The notes beneath the pieces were generated by a model, which saw only the letters and a program-made list of their open reading frames with translations, did no database searches and was not told the origin of the DNA. From the IMG/VR virus record IMGVR_UViG_3300050119_000083, positions 1 to 41,710 of that record: a stretch of DNA of 41,710 nt, one strand, 5' to 3'. The translations under genes and the position numbers were made by a program. The stretch is from a virus. Each line of letters starts with the position of its first letter. Position 1 is the first letter of the stretch. Positions 24,497-32,409 of this stretch are shown in pieces.

Positions 24497-24558
24497 GGCG
24501 GGTGTTCGGGTTGGAGGTGCGGAGCCTCGGGGAAGGAGGCCAAGGCCGAACACCCGCC
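24497..24558 (-). terminator. Strong intergenic hairpin between two exported-protein genes
   Basis: A perfect 13-bp inverted repeat GGCGGGTGTTCGG (24497-24509) and CCGAACACCCGCC (24546-24558) encloses 36 bases. It lies just after the stop of the 500-aa gene and before the ribosome site of the next. There is no U-tract directly after the stem on the minus strand (TTAATC follows), so it may be a partial terminator, an RNA-stabilising 3' end or a processing site. Confidence 0.6.
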
Positions 24559-24583
24559 TTAGAGGGCCGTGCGCCCCGCTAAC

Positions 24584-26086
24584 TCAAGGCTCGGCGGACG
24601 CCGAGATAATGCCAGTCGCAGACGACGTGCCCAAGCTCATCCACTGGTTGATGGTGCCAGCCGCGCCAACGGTGGTTGACGCACCTTTGAACATGAACCC
24701 GTTGGTTGAGACCACGGACGCCAAGGCCGTCGGCAACGCCAAACCTGTCATCGCGGCGACGGAAGTTTCCGCCACCTGCACGAAGACTTGGAAGCCATCG
24801 GTAAACTTGACGAGAGGAACAATCCGCATGGTGACTGGGAAGTTCACCGTGCAGTTGAGCGTGCCAGTCGTCACGTCGGCGCATACTCCGTTGTACGACA
24901 GCCCAAGGCTCTGTTGCTCGTAGTTGAAGTACCAGTAGGATTGCTGCAATACCTGTTCGATAGCAGCAGGACGCCGATCGAAGCTGGTCGGGGAAATCAC
25001 TCCGGCCGGCAGGCTGGCTGTTGCCATTGACGGCTTGGCCTCAAGCTGCATGCCGTTGATTTCGATCCAATCGGTCGAAATCCCCGAGGTCAAAACGGGC
25101 GCCCAGCAGATTGATACGCTGACCGATTGCACCAACGTCGTAGTGCCGGGGATGTAAATCGGGATCGGCGCATAGACCGCATAGCGCGTCCACGTCGTCG
25201 AGCCAGGAATGGTCGCAACGCCCGCAGCCACCGTGCCCGTAGTGCCAGGGGACACGCCAGCGATTGCCCTGGTCATGTTGGTCGGGCCGGCCGAGAGCAA
25301 GCCCACATCGCCAAGAGCAAACAGCGATCCGTTGGCACCGGCAAAGCCGAGCGTGGCCTGCGTGGCAACGGCATCATTGGCCGACGTATAATCGACGTTG
25401 ACGGTAAAGGCACCGTTAGCCGCCGACATCCCCGACCCGTTGGACTCATAGAACGAGAACACCGCATTGTTGCCAATGAGCGGCGCTGACGCGACTTTAT
25501 CGAGCGTTTGGCCAGTGCAGATAAGGCCCGCCGCGCCGCTGGTCGTCCGCGCGATGCGAAGCGCCTTGGTGTTGTTGATGCCGGGAATAACGGCGGTCGC
25601 CGCAGTGCTGTCGATCGTGACCGTCACGCCGGCAGCAGGAGCAATCACCCACCAACGATCCGCCGTGATAACGGCCGCGGTAGGCGACAAGGTTGCTAGG
25701 GACGTGACGCCCTTGGCCGTGCTCGACACCTGGGCAAGATTGGTGGTCATATCGCCACCAATCAGGCGATTGATCGAATAGCCAAGCAGGCTGGACGGGA
25801 TTGTCACGGTCTGCGGAGGCGAACTGCCGGTCTGACCAGTATCGGCCGGGATCAATTCATTGCCGGTAAGCGCCGAAGGGCCGGCGGGGACCGTCTGCAC
25901 GCAATTGAGCGTGCCTTGCTGTCCGGTGACGCCACCAACAGCGGGACTATTCGGATTGCTGGACGCGCAGAACGCGGGCGATCCGACGATGGGATAGGTG
26001 AAATAATTACCGGCTGCGATGGCAGCGGTAGAGACAGCCGCCAGCAAGCCGACGGCAAGCAAACCCCGAGTGCGGGTTTTCATCAT
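24584..26086 (-). CDS. Exported tail-fibre-like protein (500 aa)
   Basis: A strong ribosome site (AGGAG four bases before ATG) and a signal peptide (RGLLAVGLLAAVSTAAIA-A) mark the start. After a linker with LIPADTGQ, residues about 110-350 look like a carbohydrate-binding-like beta-sandwich (TADRWWVIAPAAGVTVTI, ALRIART, WTRYAVYAPIP, WIEINGMQLE), a pattern frequent in alphaproteobacterial phage fibre proteins. The part near 365-390 (DRRPAAIEQVLQQSYWYFNYEQQS) followed by a beta-rich end matches the usual end of such fibres. It is the first of six coupled exported-protein genes and the first large product after the late promoter candidate. Confidence 0.65.
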   Translation of the reverse strand: MMKTRTRGLLAVGLLAAVSTAAIAAGNYFTYPIVGSPAFCASSNPNSPAVGGVTGQQGTLNCVQTVPAGPSALTGNELIPADTGQTGSSPPQTVTIPSSLLGYSINRLIGGDMTTNLAQVSSTAKGVTSLATLSPTAAVITADRWWVIAPAAGVTVTIDSTAATAVIPGINNTKALRIARTTSGAAGLICTGQTLDKVASAPLIGNNAVFSFYESNGSGMSAANGAFTVNVDYTSANDAVATQATLGFAGANGSLFALGDVGLLSAGPTNMTRAIAGVSPGTTGTVAAGVATIPGSTTWTRYAVYAPIPIYIPGTTTLVQSVSVSICWAPVLTSGISTDWIEINGMQLEAKPSMATASLPAGVISPTSFDRRPAAIEQVLQQSYWYFNYEQQSLGLSYNGVCADVTTGTLNCTVNFPVTMRIVPLVKFTDGFQVFVQVAETSVAAMTGLALPTALASVVSTNGFMFKGASTTVGAAGTINQWMSLGTSSATGIISASAEP

Positions 26087-26163
26087 AGTTCTCCTGGGGA
26101 TGAATATACAGAGGCGGGATAGCGGATTGGTTTGGGGCGGCGTCCGCTACGCCGATTGATTGA

Positions 26164-26349
26164 TTAGTTGGTTGGCTCTAAGCCGATAAACGACTGAGCA
26201 ATAGCCTTCGAACGATCAACAAAACCCCACCGCACATCGTCGGTAGCGTGATCAATAATTAGTCTGGTGAGCTTAGACCCATGGACGACGGCTTGTCCGC
26301 CGTTCCATGTGACCCAGACTTCAGCATCATTTAATTTGATTGTGTTCAT
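26164..26349 (-). CDS. Small hypothetical protein (61 aa)
   Basis: The ATG overlaps the stop of the upstream gene by four bases (ATGA), which supports translation. The 61-aa product (MNTIKLNDAEVWVTWNGGQA, then LTRLIIDHATDDVRW) has a beta-alpha character and no known motif. A 6-bp stem (CGGCGT/ACGCCG) lies in the 77 bases between it and the 500-aa gene. Confidence 0.5.
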   Translation of the reverse strand: MNTIKLNDAEVWVTWNGGQAVVHGSKLTRLIIDHATDDVRWGFVDRSKAIAQSFIGLEPTN

Positions 26350-26657
26350 TTGTTTGATGCCGCATTCTTCGCCATCAGCACCGCGACAGCCTTGGATCGC
26401 TGCTCGTCGGTCAGCTCAGCGAGGCGAATGGGATCCTCATCGTCATCACCAACAATCGCCTGCGGCACCTTGCCATCCAACCGATCGGCAATCTCGCGAA
26501 TCGAGTACGCCTCGCCTTTTATCAACAGCTGCTGTGCATTCCAGCGCAGCGAACCTTTGGGATGAAAAGCAATCTCACCGTCCGCTAACGCCTTAGCTTC
26601 CATCCGCAAAGAATCGCGGAAGGGCTTGTCACGCTGTTGACCCCTGTGAACGCCCAT
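26346..26657 (-). CDS. Small phage protein with DKPFRD...IADRLDGK signature; possible terminase small subunit
   Basis: The ATG at 26657 is taken as the start (103 aa); an in-frame TTG at 26711 would add 18 residues, and neither has a clear ribosome site. The protein reads RDKPFRDSLRMEAKALADGE, then YSIREIADRLDGKVPQAIVGDDDEDPI, then LTDEQRSKAVAVL. This signature recurs in small proteins near terminase genes in alphaproteobacterial phages, as far as I recall. Here it is the first late gene, 7.6 kb from terL, with the exported-protein block in between. It is the best terS candidate in the window, at low confidence. Confidence 0.5.
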   Translation of the reverse strand: MGVHRGQQRDKPFRDSLRMEAKALADGEIAFHPKGSLRWNAQQLLIKGEAYSIREIADRLDGKVPQAIVGDDDEDPIRLAELTDEQRSKAVAVLMAKNAASNK

Positions 26658-26728
26658 TTGAGATGCTAATCGGTTGAAATCCAAAGGCCGTGCGGCTCTT
26701 ACAGAACGCAAATCGGGATACTAGGTTG

Positions 26729-26757
26729 ATTTTGGAGCTAACTGTGACGGTTGTCAA
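26729..26757 (-). promoter_or_regulatory. Candidate late promoter
   Basis: On the minus strand a perfect TTGACA (26757-26752) is followed, after 17 bases, by CAAAAT (26734-26729; four of six -10 bases). It sits in the short gap after the putative late regulator and directs transcription into the structural operon. This is the best sigma-70-like pair found in the window. Confidence 0.5.
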
Positions 26758-26762
26758 GAGCA

Positions 26763-27374
26763 TTAGGCCACCCGCACCCGCCGCCCGTCGGCGTGGGCCG
26801 TCCGGCCCCGCTCGACCTCCGTCAGATCGGCGCTGTACGGGCCACCCGAAGCAGCCCAGGCGCGCAGCCGGCTCGACCCTCCCCTCGGCTGCCAAAGGTC
26901 AGCCAACACGCCCAGCGCCGTCCATAGACGATCTGCAACACGGCGGGGGCTGGTGCGGCCAACGTCCGGGCCAAGGAGCGCGGTACACTCCAAGACGGTC
27001 TTTTGCCAACAGACCACAAGTAGCACGATATCGCGATCGAGCGGGTAGAGGGCGCCCTTCACCTCCCTAACCACGTCCGCGGCGGCGAGGAGGTGCGGGA
27101 TGGGGGGCGAGCCGGGAAGGCCGGCGCCTCGAATGCGGTCGAAGTCGATTGCCCCGCCATCGGATCCCCTCACCGTGTCCCAGGCTGTGCGGAGTTTGTC
27201 GGCGGCTTCCCAGCGGCGATGGTCGATCTGGCCGCGCCGGGCCATGGCGTCGATGGTATCGACGACCCTGACCACCTGGTCGGTGGTTCCTGGGGAAAGG
27301 GGCGAGGCGACGGTGGCGCGGACGAGGGAGCGCCTACCGTGAGGCTTAGCCGAACGCCGCTTTTTTCTTGACAT
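26763..27374 (-). CDS. Putative late transcription regulator (203 aa)
   Basis: A 203-aa basic protein with AAAGGAG eight bases before the ATG. It starts SRKKRRSAKPHGRR. Residues about 50-140 (DHRRWEAADKLRTAWDTV, GAIDFDRIRGAGLPGSPP, LLAAADVVREVKGALYPLDRDIVLLVV) resemble DUF6456-like or RinA/ArpU-like regulators of alphaproteobacterial phages, in which a degenerate helix-turn-helix follows (here about ARRVADRLWTALGVLADLW). It is the last early gene and lies directly before the late promoter candidate, the usual place of an antiterminator or activator. The gene is more GC rich than its neighbours, so spurious opposite-strand ORFs arise. The regulator role is inferred. Confidence 0.5.
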   Translation of the reverse strand: MSRKKRRSAKPHGRRSLVRATVASPLSPGTTDQVVRVVDTIDAMARRGQIDHRRWEAADKLRTAWDTVRGSDGGAIDFDRIRGAGLPGSPPIPHLLAAADVVREVKGALYPLDRDIVLLVVCWQKTVLECTALLGPDVGRTSPRRVADRLWTALGVLADLWQPRGGSSRLRAWAASGGPYSADLTEVERGRTAHADGRRVRVA

Positions 27375-27447
27375 CGCCGGGGCTCCTTTGGGGGCTCCGA
27401 CGGGCTTGGGTGCGCTTGGGTGGGGTAGGTGATTTGGGGAGGGGAGG

Positions 27448-27789
27448 TCAAGTCTCGATCCAGGCCGAACCAGGCTTGATCAAAACTCCTTCGCGATCAA
27501 AATCCAATTTGAGTTGTTTTATGCGGGCCAGCCGCTTTAGCGCGGCCGCGAACAGATGTTCTATTCCTTTTGGTAATCCAGGATGATTTTCTATTTCGGC
27601 GAGGCGCACAACATGAGCTGGATTCTTTTCCCAAAATTGCTTCAGGACCAGCGCCACAATTTGAGTGGCGAAATCGGCCTGCCCCGGAGCGGTACGCATA
27701 TACGATCTGCCCATGGCTGAGTTCGGTCGCATCGGGTCAAGACGCCCTTCAATTTCACGCAAGTCGAGATGCTTAAAAACTAAGTTCAT
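27448..27789 (-). CDS. Hypothetical early protein (113 aa)
   Basis: An excellent ribosome site (GGAGG four bases before ATG) supports this gene. The 113-aa product is charged and helical (ATQIVALVLKQFWEKNPAHVVRLAEIENHPGLPKGIEHLFAAALKRLARIKQL). The FAAALKRLARI.. helix pair could bind DNA or protein, but no family is recognised. It lies directly beside the candidate origin, downstream of it in the direction of transcription, so a role in replication control is conceivable. Confidence 0.55.
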   Translation of the reverse strand: MNLVFKHLDLREIEGRLDPMRPNSAMGRSYMRTAPGQADFATQIVALVLKQFWEKNPAHVVRLAEIENHPGLPKGIEHLFAAALKRLARIKQLKLDFDREGVLIKPGSAWIET

Positions 27790-28068
27790 AATGCCTCCGA
27801 TAGTTTTGGCAGTTGTCAGCCTCTTATTTAGTATCCCCTATACACGTGTAATACAATACTACATATGACTATATATGGAAGTAAGTTATTTACTGACAAA
27901 ACTGTCAAAACCTATATATATATGATATATAAGGATAATTTGATATTTTAAACCCTGACAATCGACCTGACAACCGCATGCCAAAACTGACAAAACCTCA
28001 TTTTAAAGAGGTCTTTTTCATTGAAAAAGTTTTGGCTCCGCCCAGGGAGGTTTTGGCAGTGGATTTTG
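27790..28068. other. Candidate replication origin: AT-rich gap with repeated TTTTGGC and CTGACA
   Basis: This 279-base gap adjoins the primase-polymerase gene. TTTTGGC occurs at 27804, 28030 and 28051 and inverted at 27980-27986. CTGACA occurs at 27893, 27955, 27967 and 27987 and inverted at 27814-27819. The combined elements TTTTGGCAGTTGTCAG (27804-27819) and its near-inverse at 27980-27992 join both motifs. TGACA-AAAC-TGTCA (27894-27907) is an inverted repeat. Between them is an AT-rich block with TATATATATATGATATATAA and a TACACGTGTA palindrome (27841-27850). Iteron-like repeats beside an AT-rich unwinding block and a replication gene are what an origin would show; an operator cluster is the alternative. 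Confidence 0.5.
27995..28029 (-). terminator. Weak hairpins after the primase gene
   Basis: On the minus strand CTTTTTCA-A-TGAAAAAG (28029-28013) is followed by ACCTC-8 nt-GAGGT (28012-27995) and then TTTTG. Stems are short and AT rich, so termination would be partial at best. They could instead be part of the candidate origin. Confidence 0.3.
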
Positions 28069-30273
28069 TTAGACTGGAATTGAATAGAAAAAAGCCGGGC
28101 GACCACCCTGCTCGGCCGGCATTACCTTCTCGATCAGAATATGCTCGGCCTCGGCCAGGCTTTTAATTACGTCCTCTAAATCCTTGTGCCGATACCGATG
28201 CGCCAGCGCACGCAGGAGATCCCGGCGTCGCACGCGCCCTCCCCGTTCCGTTATAGCCCGCCGCACAGCATTAGCCGCCGCCTGGGTATCGCTATCGGCA
28301 ATATAAAGACCGCCACCGTGGGCTAGGGTCTCGGTAGACCAGAGGGCAAAATCACGGGCCCAAACCATCGTTTCTTGGTCTATTTCTTGGCTAAACTGGC
28401 CTACGGTCGCAATTGTGGCCAGCCGGATAGCGTTTTCCGCGGTGCGGGCCAGAAATGGCGCCAAAGTGCGATCGGCTTGGCCTTTAGCCCTGATTTCTTT
28501 GACTAGAGAGCGCCTGATCTGTTCGGCTTCGGGTGAAATAGAAAGGCGATCGTAAGCCGGTGCGACCGTCGACTGGCATAGCTGCGATAGCGGATTGCGG
28601 TGGTAAATCCGCTTTAAGGCCTCGGAAATCGCCTTGGGAACCTCCCCGGAATCGAACAAAGGCACGCGCTCAACCGGCTCGTGCTTGGTTTCGATAATCA
28701 GGAAGCGATTAAGCACGCCATTGGTGACGTCGCCGCCTTCCAAGGAAGAGTAGAAATCAGGCGCGGTAACGGCCCCATAAATCGAAAGGGCCGGGGAGAA
28801 AATGGTCTCGCTGGCCTGCTGGGCCCATTCCGGGGTGGCCATAGCTTTGAAAGAGCATCCCCAAGCCGTGCGCAGCATGCCAGAAATAGCACCCTCGAAG
28901 CTAGATGCCTTGCGGGAGTTGATACGCTTTAGAAAGGAGCCGAATTCGTCCATGGCGCAGACACTAAGGGGGACGCGCTGTAGGAACCGAATTACCGCCG
29001 GCATGGATATGAATTGGCTCGGCCCGATATGCTGGCGCATGCCTGCGGCGTCGAGAACAAGGGCAATCGCGGCCAAAGGATGGTCCTTGCCGGCGCCTGA
29101 AGGGGCTAGACACACAACATAAAGGTGGGTGCCGGAGCGGGTGGGCCCGGCAATATGGCGGCCGGCCGCGGTGCCGACGATCGTTAGCGCGGCACCAAGG
29201 GATAGGCACCGCTGCGGATAAAGGGCGGTATCGGTAATCCAATCGGTAAGCTGGCCAACGAGGCCGGGGACGTGGGTGAGGTGCTCGGGGAGTTCGCCGA
29301 GGGGTAAAGGCGGCAATTCGCCGGTTTCCGGATCGAATTGCTCGCCTAGCTCCAGGTTAATTTCGACCAAAGGCCCGAGGCTGTCGTCTGGCCCCCGCGG
29401 GTGCGGCTCGCCGGCTCTTAAAGCCCGCGCAATCGTGCCCTTGGGGCCTAGGGCCTTGTCCTTCGGCGAGATGCCCCAAGATAGCGCGGCGGCTTCAAGG
29501 GCGCTGTACGCGGCTTGGTGTGTCAGACAGCCGCCACCTACGAGTTGCCCGATCCGGAAGGCTATGCGGTTGGCTTCTTCGTTGCGCTCGCCAGGCTGCT
29601 TAGAGGCTAGGTCGTTGAATTCCTCCATGAGCGCGACTTCGCCATAGGCGGCAAATCGCACGTCATCGGCCGGAACTTGGGAGACTGTGAAGGAAATAGC
29701 TTTGGGACGAGCGTGCGGCGCCAGTAACTCGACCAGCCATTCCGGGGCGTCGGGAGGATCAAGAAAATCGCCGTGCTCAACATATTCGCCGGCCGGCACA
29801 AGCGATCCAGGCCCCACGACATAGCCACCGTTGCCGCGAATATCGATATCGGCTTCTATCTTGGCCGGAAGCCGCCCGCGGGCATTTGTGAGTTTTAGGG
29901 GATTTCGAAAGACGTGGTGGCGGCCGCCGGACGGCGTGTCGACGGTCGGACTGTTTAGAGAAACGCCGAGTTCGGCGACATGCTGAGTGAGCCACGCCAA
30001 TCCGTCACTAAGCTTGCGATCGCAGTCGACGACCAAGCCACCTGTCTTACCCATGTCGACGCCGGGCACGGAATTCGGCCACTTAGCCCACATTTTATGA
30101 ATTTGGTTTTCGTCACGTGTGGACTCCGAGCGCCAGAAGCATCTTTCCTGGGGTTTTTTGGTGTGGGTGCACGGAAAAACGAAAGCCCCACGGCGGGCTA
30201 AGTTCAGCGCGACCATTAGATTATGGTCATGCAAAACCTTGGCCGGATCGAAGGGCTGATCGAGAAACAACAT
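28069..30273 (-). CDS. Primase-polymerase fused to a DUF3987-like helicase/ATPase
   Basis: A 734-aa replication protein. The N-terminal prim-pol domain (PF09250-like) shows GVDMGKTGGLVVDCD (catalytic D83 and D85) and SGGRHHVF (H119/H120), then DIDIRGNGGYVVGPGS. The C-terminal half has Walker A PSGAGKD (391-397) and Walker B CAMDEFG (near 439-445) of a DUF3987-like helicase, and ends with a winged-helix-like tail (RGGRVRRRDLLRALAHRY). Such fusions make primers and unwind DNA at phage and plasmid origins. It is next to the repeat-bearing gap proposed as origin and follows a DUF6511-like gene by 14 bases. Confidence 0.85.
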   Translation of the reverse strand: MLFLDQPFDPAKVLHDHNLMVALNLARRGAFVFPCTHTKKPQERCFWRSESTRDENQIHKMWAKWPNSVPGVDMGKTGGLVVDCDRKLSDGLAWLTQHVAELGVSLNSPTVDTPSGGRHHVFRNPLKLTNARGRLPAKIEADIDIRGNGGYVVGPGSLVPAGEYVEHGDFLDPPDAPEWLVELLAPHARPKAISFTVSQVPADDVRFAAYGEVALMEEFNDLASKQPGERNEEANRIAFRIGQLVGGGCLTHQAAYSALEAAALSWGISPKDKALGPKGTIARALRAGEPHPRGPDDSLGPLVEINLELGEQFDPETGELPPLPLGELPEHLTHVPGLVGQLTDWITDTALYPQRCLSLGAALTIVGTAAGRHIAGPTRSGTHLYVVCLAPSGAGKDHPLAAIALVLDAAGMRQHIGPSQFISMPAVIRFLQRVPLSVCAMDEFGSFLKRINSRKASSFEGAISGMLRTAWGCSFKAMATPEWAQQASETIFSPALSIYGAVTAPDFYSSLEGGDVTNGVLNRFLIIETKHEPVERVPLFDSGEVPKAISEALKRIYHRNPLSQLCQSTVAPAYDRLSISPEAEQIRRSLVKEIRAKGQADRTLAPFLARTAENAIRLATIATVGQFSQEIDQETMVWARDFALWSTETLAHGGGLYIADSDTQAAANAVRRAITERGGRVRRRDLLRALAHRYRHKDLEDVIKSLAEAEHILIEKVMPAEQGGRPAFFYSIPV

Positions 30274-30287
30274 ACGATCCTATGAGT

Positions 30288-30629
30288 TCAAAACGGCGGT
30301 TCATTCGCCAGCAGCTTGCGTCTTAATTCTTCAGAGAATCCGACCACGATAAGTTGCAGAAACTCTTCCCATTCGAACTCATCCAAAAATGCCAAATCTG
30401 TCTTGCCGATCGAATCCAAATAAGCCCCAGCATCTACACCAGCCTTCAGCGCGGCCGCGCGCTCGTAGGCGTCGAGTTGGGGTTGGGGCATTTTGTAGAC
30501 CTCTTTTGCTAAAGCGTGACAGGTGGGATCGGAACAAAGCCAAGCGAATGGGCCTTTTGAGTTTGGCGCGTAGGCCAAGCCGGCCGCGCGGCGCTTACAA
30601 ATAAAACAGATAGTCGGTTCTTCGTTCAC
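30288..30629 (-). CDS. DUF6511-like zinc-binding protein
   Basis: The start is GTG at 30629, overlapping the TGA of the helicase gene (GTGA). The 113-aa protein begins with CFICKRRAAG..Y and LCSDPTCHALAKE, a CxxC plus CxxxxC pattern likely to bind zinc, then MPQPQLDAYERAA, YLDSIGKTDLAFLDEFEWEEFLQ and GFSEELRR. This fits the small family I know as DUF6511, found beside helicase and primase genes in alphaproteobacterial phages. The function is not known; an accessory role in replication follows from its position. Confidence 0.65.
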   Translation of the reverse strand: MNEEPTICFICKRRAAGLAYAPNSKGPFAWLCSDPTCHALAKEVYKMPQPQLDAYERAAALKAGVDAGAYLDSIGKTDLAFLDEFEWEEFLQLIVVGFSEELRRKLLANEPPF

Positions 30630-32233
30630 GTCACCCGCTCCTTCTGCTCGGCAAAGCGTTGAGCAGTGATCGCAAAATATTTGCCATCAGGACGTACTTG
30701 GATTTGTGATGGCTGATTCAGTTCTGTTACTCGCCGCAAAGCCTCTTCGGTGGTTCGGGGGATTACGGTTTGGGCGTGGCGTCGCCACCAGCTTTCGGCC
30801 TTTTGGCGAGCGAAGCCTTGATGATCAAAACACTGCCAAGCCCGATGCACCGTGTAGCCGCAGTGATACTCCACCCTCAAACTATCCGGACTTCCCTGTT
30901 TCTCATGCCGATAATACTTAACCGAATCCACGTCGACCCAGACCGGAGCGCCTTTGCTAAGGATCGAAGCGTTAGCGTCCGCGGTTGCTTCGTGCTTCGG
31001 CGCCTCGTCTCTAGGTGGCCACTCGTAGCCGCAGGTCGGACAGGTGCGGGCGGCTAGGGCAACGAGGGTTGAACAGTTTGGACATTCTTTTGCTAATGGC
31101 TCTGATTTTTCGTCTCTGGCAGAGGAAGCCGAAGAGCTAGTTATTTGGTCGATTGGTCCATGCAACTTAGTTAAGCCACTGAAGTCGAGCACCAAACAGT
31201 CTTGCTTGCCGCCGGCTTTTCGGAGTCCTCTGCCTACTTGTTGCAAAAAAAGACCGGCGCTTTGCGTCGGCCTTAAAAGTGCAATCAAATCAACCTGCGG
31301 AACGTTGAAGCCGGTTCCGAGCACGCCCACGCTGGTAAGGCATCTAATCTGTCCCGCGCGGAAGTTGGCGATTATTCGATCCCTTTCCGCTTTCGGCGTC
31401 TCGCCTGTAACCGTTTCGCAGCTATGGCCAGTAATGCGAACGGCGTCCCTGACGTGTTCGGCGTGCTTAACGCCAGCACAGAACGCTAGCCACGCCTTTC
31501 GCTCCGCTCCATAGCGCGCCATTTCCTCGGCGGCCGATCTAGTAACCCAATCCTTATCGACGGCTATTTCCAATTGGCCGGGGACGTACTCGCCTCCCCG
31601 CTTGGCAACGCCTGAAACGTCGAGTTGCTGAGCGGTGGCCTTGGAAGTGAGCGGCGAGAGATAGCCCTGGTCTATCAGATCGGCGACATTGGCTTCGTAG
31701 ACGATTTTCTCGAAGAGGCGATCAGGGCCTTTGTCTAGGCGCCCGGAGTCCAAACGGAACGGCGAGGCAGTCGCGCCGACAACACGAAGGTCTGGCGTTT
31801 GTTCTTTTAGAGCGGCGATAAATTTGCCGTAAGTGGTTTGATTGTTTGGCGAGGTTAGGTGCGCTTCGTCGATCACTAGAACGTCGATTTCGCCTAGCAG
31901 CTTGGTTTTGTTCCAGACGGATTGAATGCCGCAAAACAGGATTTTTGCTCGAGCGTCTCTGCGGCCGATACCGGCGGAGTAAATGCCGGCTGGAGCTTGG
32001 GGCCAAAGACGCAAAAGCTCTTGGTAGTTCTGGGCGATTAGCTCTCTTATATGGGTGACGCAAGCAATGCGCAGCGTAGGATAGTCGGCGAGCAATTCTT
32101 GGCACAGCGCGGCAATCACCAACGACTTGCCAGCCCCGGTTGGCAGGACGATCAAAGAGTTGCCGCCGCCTTTTTGCCAATAGGCATAGAGGGCGTCTAG
32201 AGAGGCGCGTTGGTAGGGGCGAAGGGTTAGCAA
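30626..32233 (-). CDS. SF2 DEAD/DEAH-box helicase
   Basis: A 535-aa superfamily 2 helicase. Motif I is PTGAGKS (31-37), motif II DEAH (122-125), motif III ATASP (154-158), and motif VI QQVGRGLRK. A zinc-ribbon-like CPNC...CPTCGYEWP follows the helicase core, and the last 130 residues form an extra domain with many Trp and His. The start is TTG, seven bases inside the preceding gene; no better ATG precedes the conserved LRPYQ start. Helicases of this kind often unwind branched or forked DNA in phage replication and recombination. It lies between the methyltransferase and primase genes. Confidence 0.85.
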   Translation of the reverse strand: MLTLRPYQRASLDALYAYWQKGGGNSLIVLPTGAGKSLVIAALCQELLADYPTLRIACVTHIRELIAQNYQELLRLWPQAPAGIYSAGIGRRDARAKILFCGIQSVWNKTKLLGEIDVLVIDEAHLTSPNNQTTYGKFIAALKEQTPDLRVVGATASPFRLDSGRLDKGPDRLFEKIVYEANVADLIDQGYLSPLTSKATAQQLDVSGVAKRGGEYVPGQLEIAVDKDWVTRSAAEEMARYGAERKAWLAFCAGVKHAEHVRDAVRITGHSCETVTGETPKAERDRIIANFRAGQIRCLTSVGVLGTGFNVPQVDLIALLRPTQSAGLFLQQVGRGLRKAGGKQDCLVLDFSGLTKLHGPIDQITSSSASSARDEKSEPLAKECPNCSTLVALAARTCPTCGYEWPPRDEAPKHEATADANASILSKGAPVWVDVDSVKYYRHEKQGSPDSLRVEYHCGYTVHRAWQCFDHQGFARQKAESWWRRHAQTVIPRTTEEALRRVTELNQPSQIQVRPDGKYFAITAQRFAEQKERVT

Positions 32234-32409
32234 GCTGACACCTTTCTCGCCCGAGCAATCAGCTCTTGCGCCGATTGATATTGTGCCTCTGCAACTTTTC
32301 CTCGGCAGAGGAAGTCTTTTTGCTCAATCAGCTTGTCCGCATGCCTGCACACCCGATTTAGAAAATTCTCCATGTCGATCACAAGAAGAAGAAGGTCGGA
32401 TTTTGTCAC
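32227..32409 (-). CDS. Small helical protein between methyltransferase and helicase (60 aa)
   Basis: The start is GTG at 32409, overlapping the stop of the methyltransferase gene (GTGA), and the end overlaps the helicase start by seven bases. The 60-aa product is one or two helices (LLLLVIDMENFLNRVCRHADKLIEQKDF). No family is recognised. Overlap at both ends is good evidence that it is translated. Confidence 0.5.
   Translation of the reverse strand: MTKSDLLLLVIDMENFLNRVCRHADKLIEQKDFLCRGKVAEAQYQSAQELIARARKVSAC

Noticed and set aside
27093-27371. Plus-strand ORFs opposite the putative late regulator
   Set aside because: The region is GC rich, so stops are rare in all frames. The minus-strand frame has the ribosome site and a regulator-like pattern.
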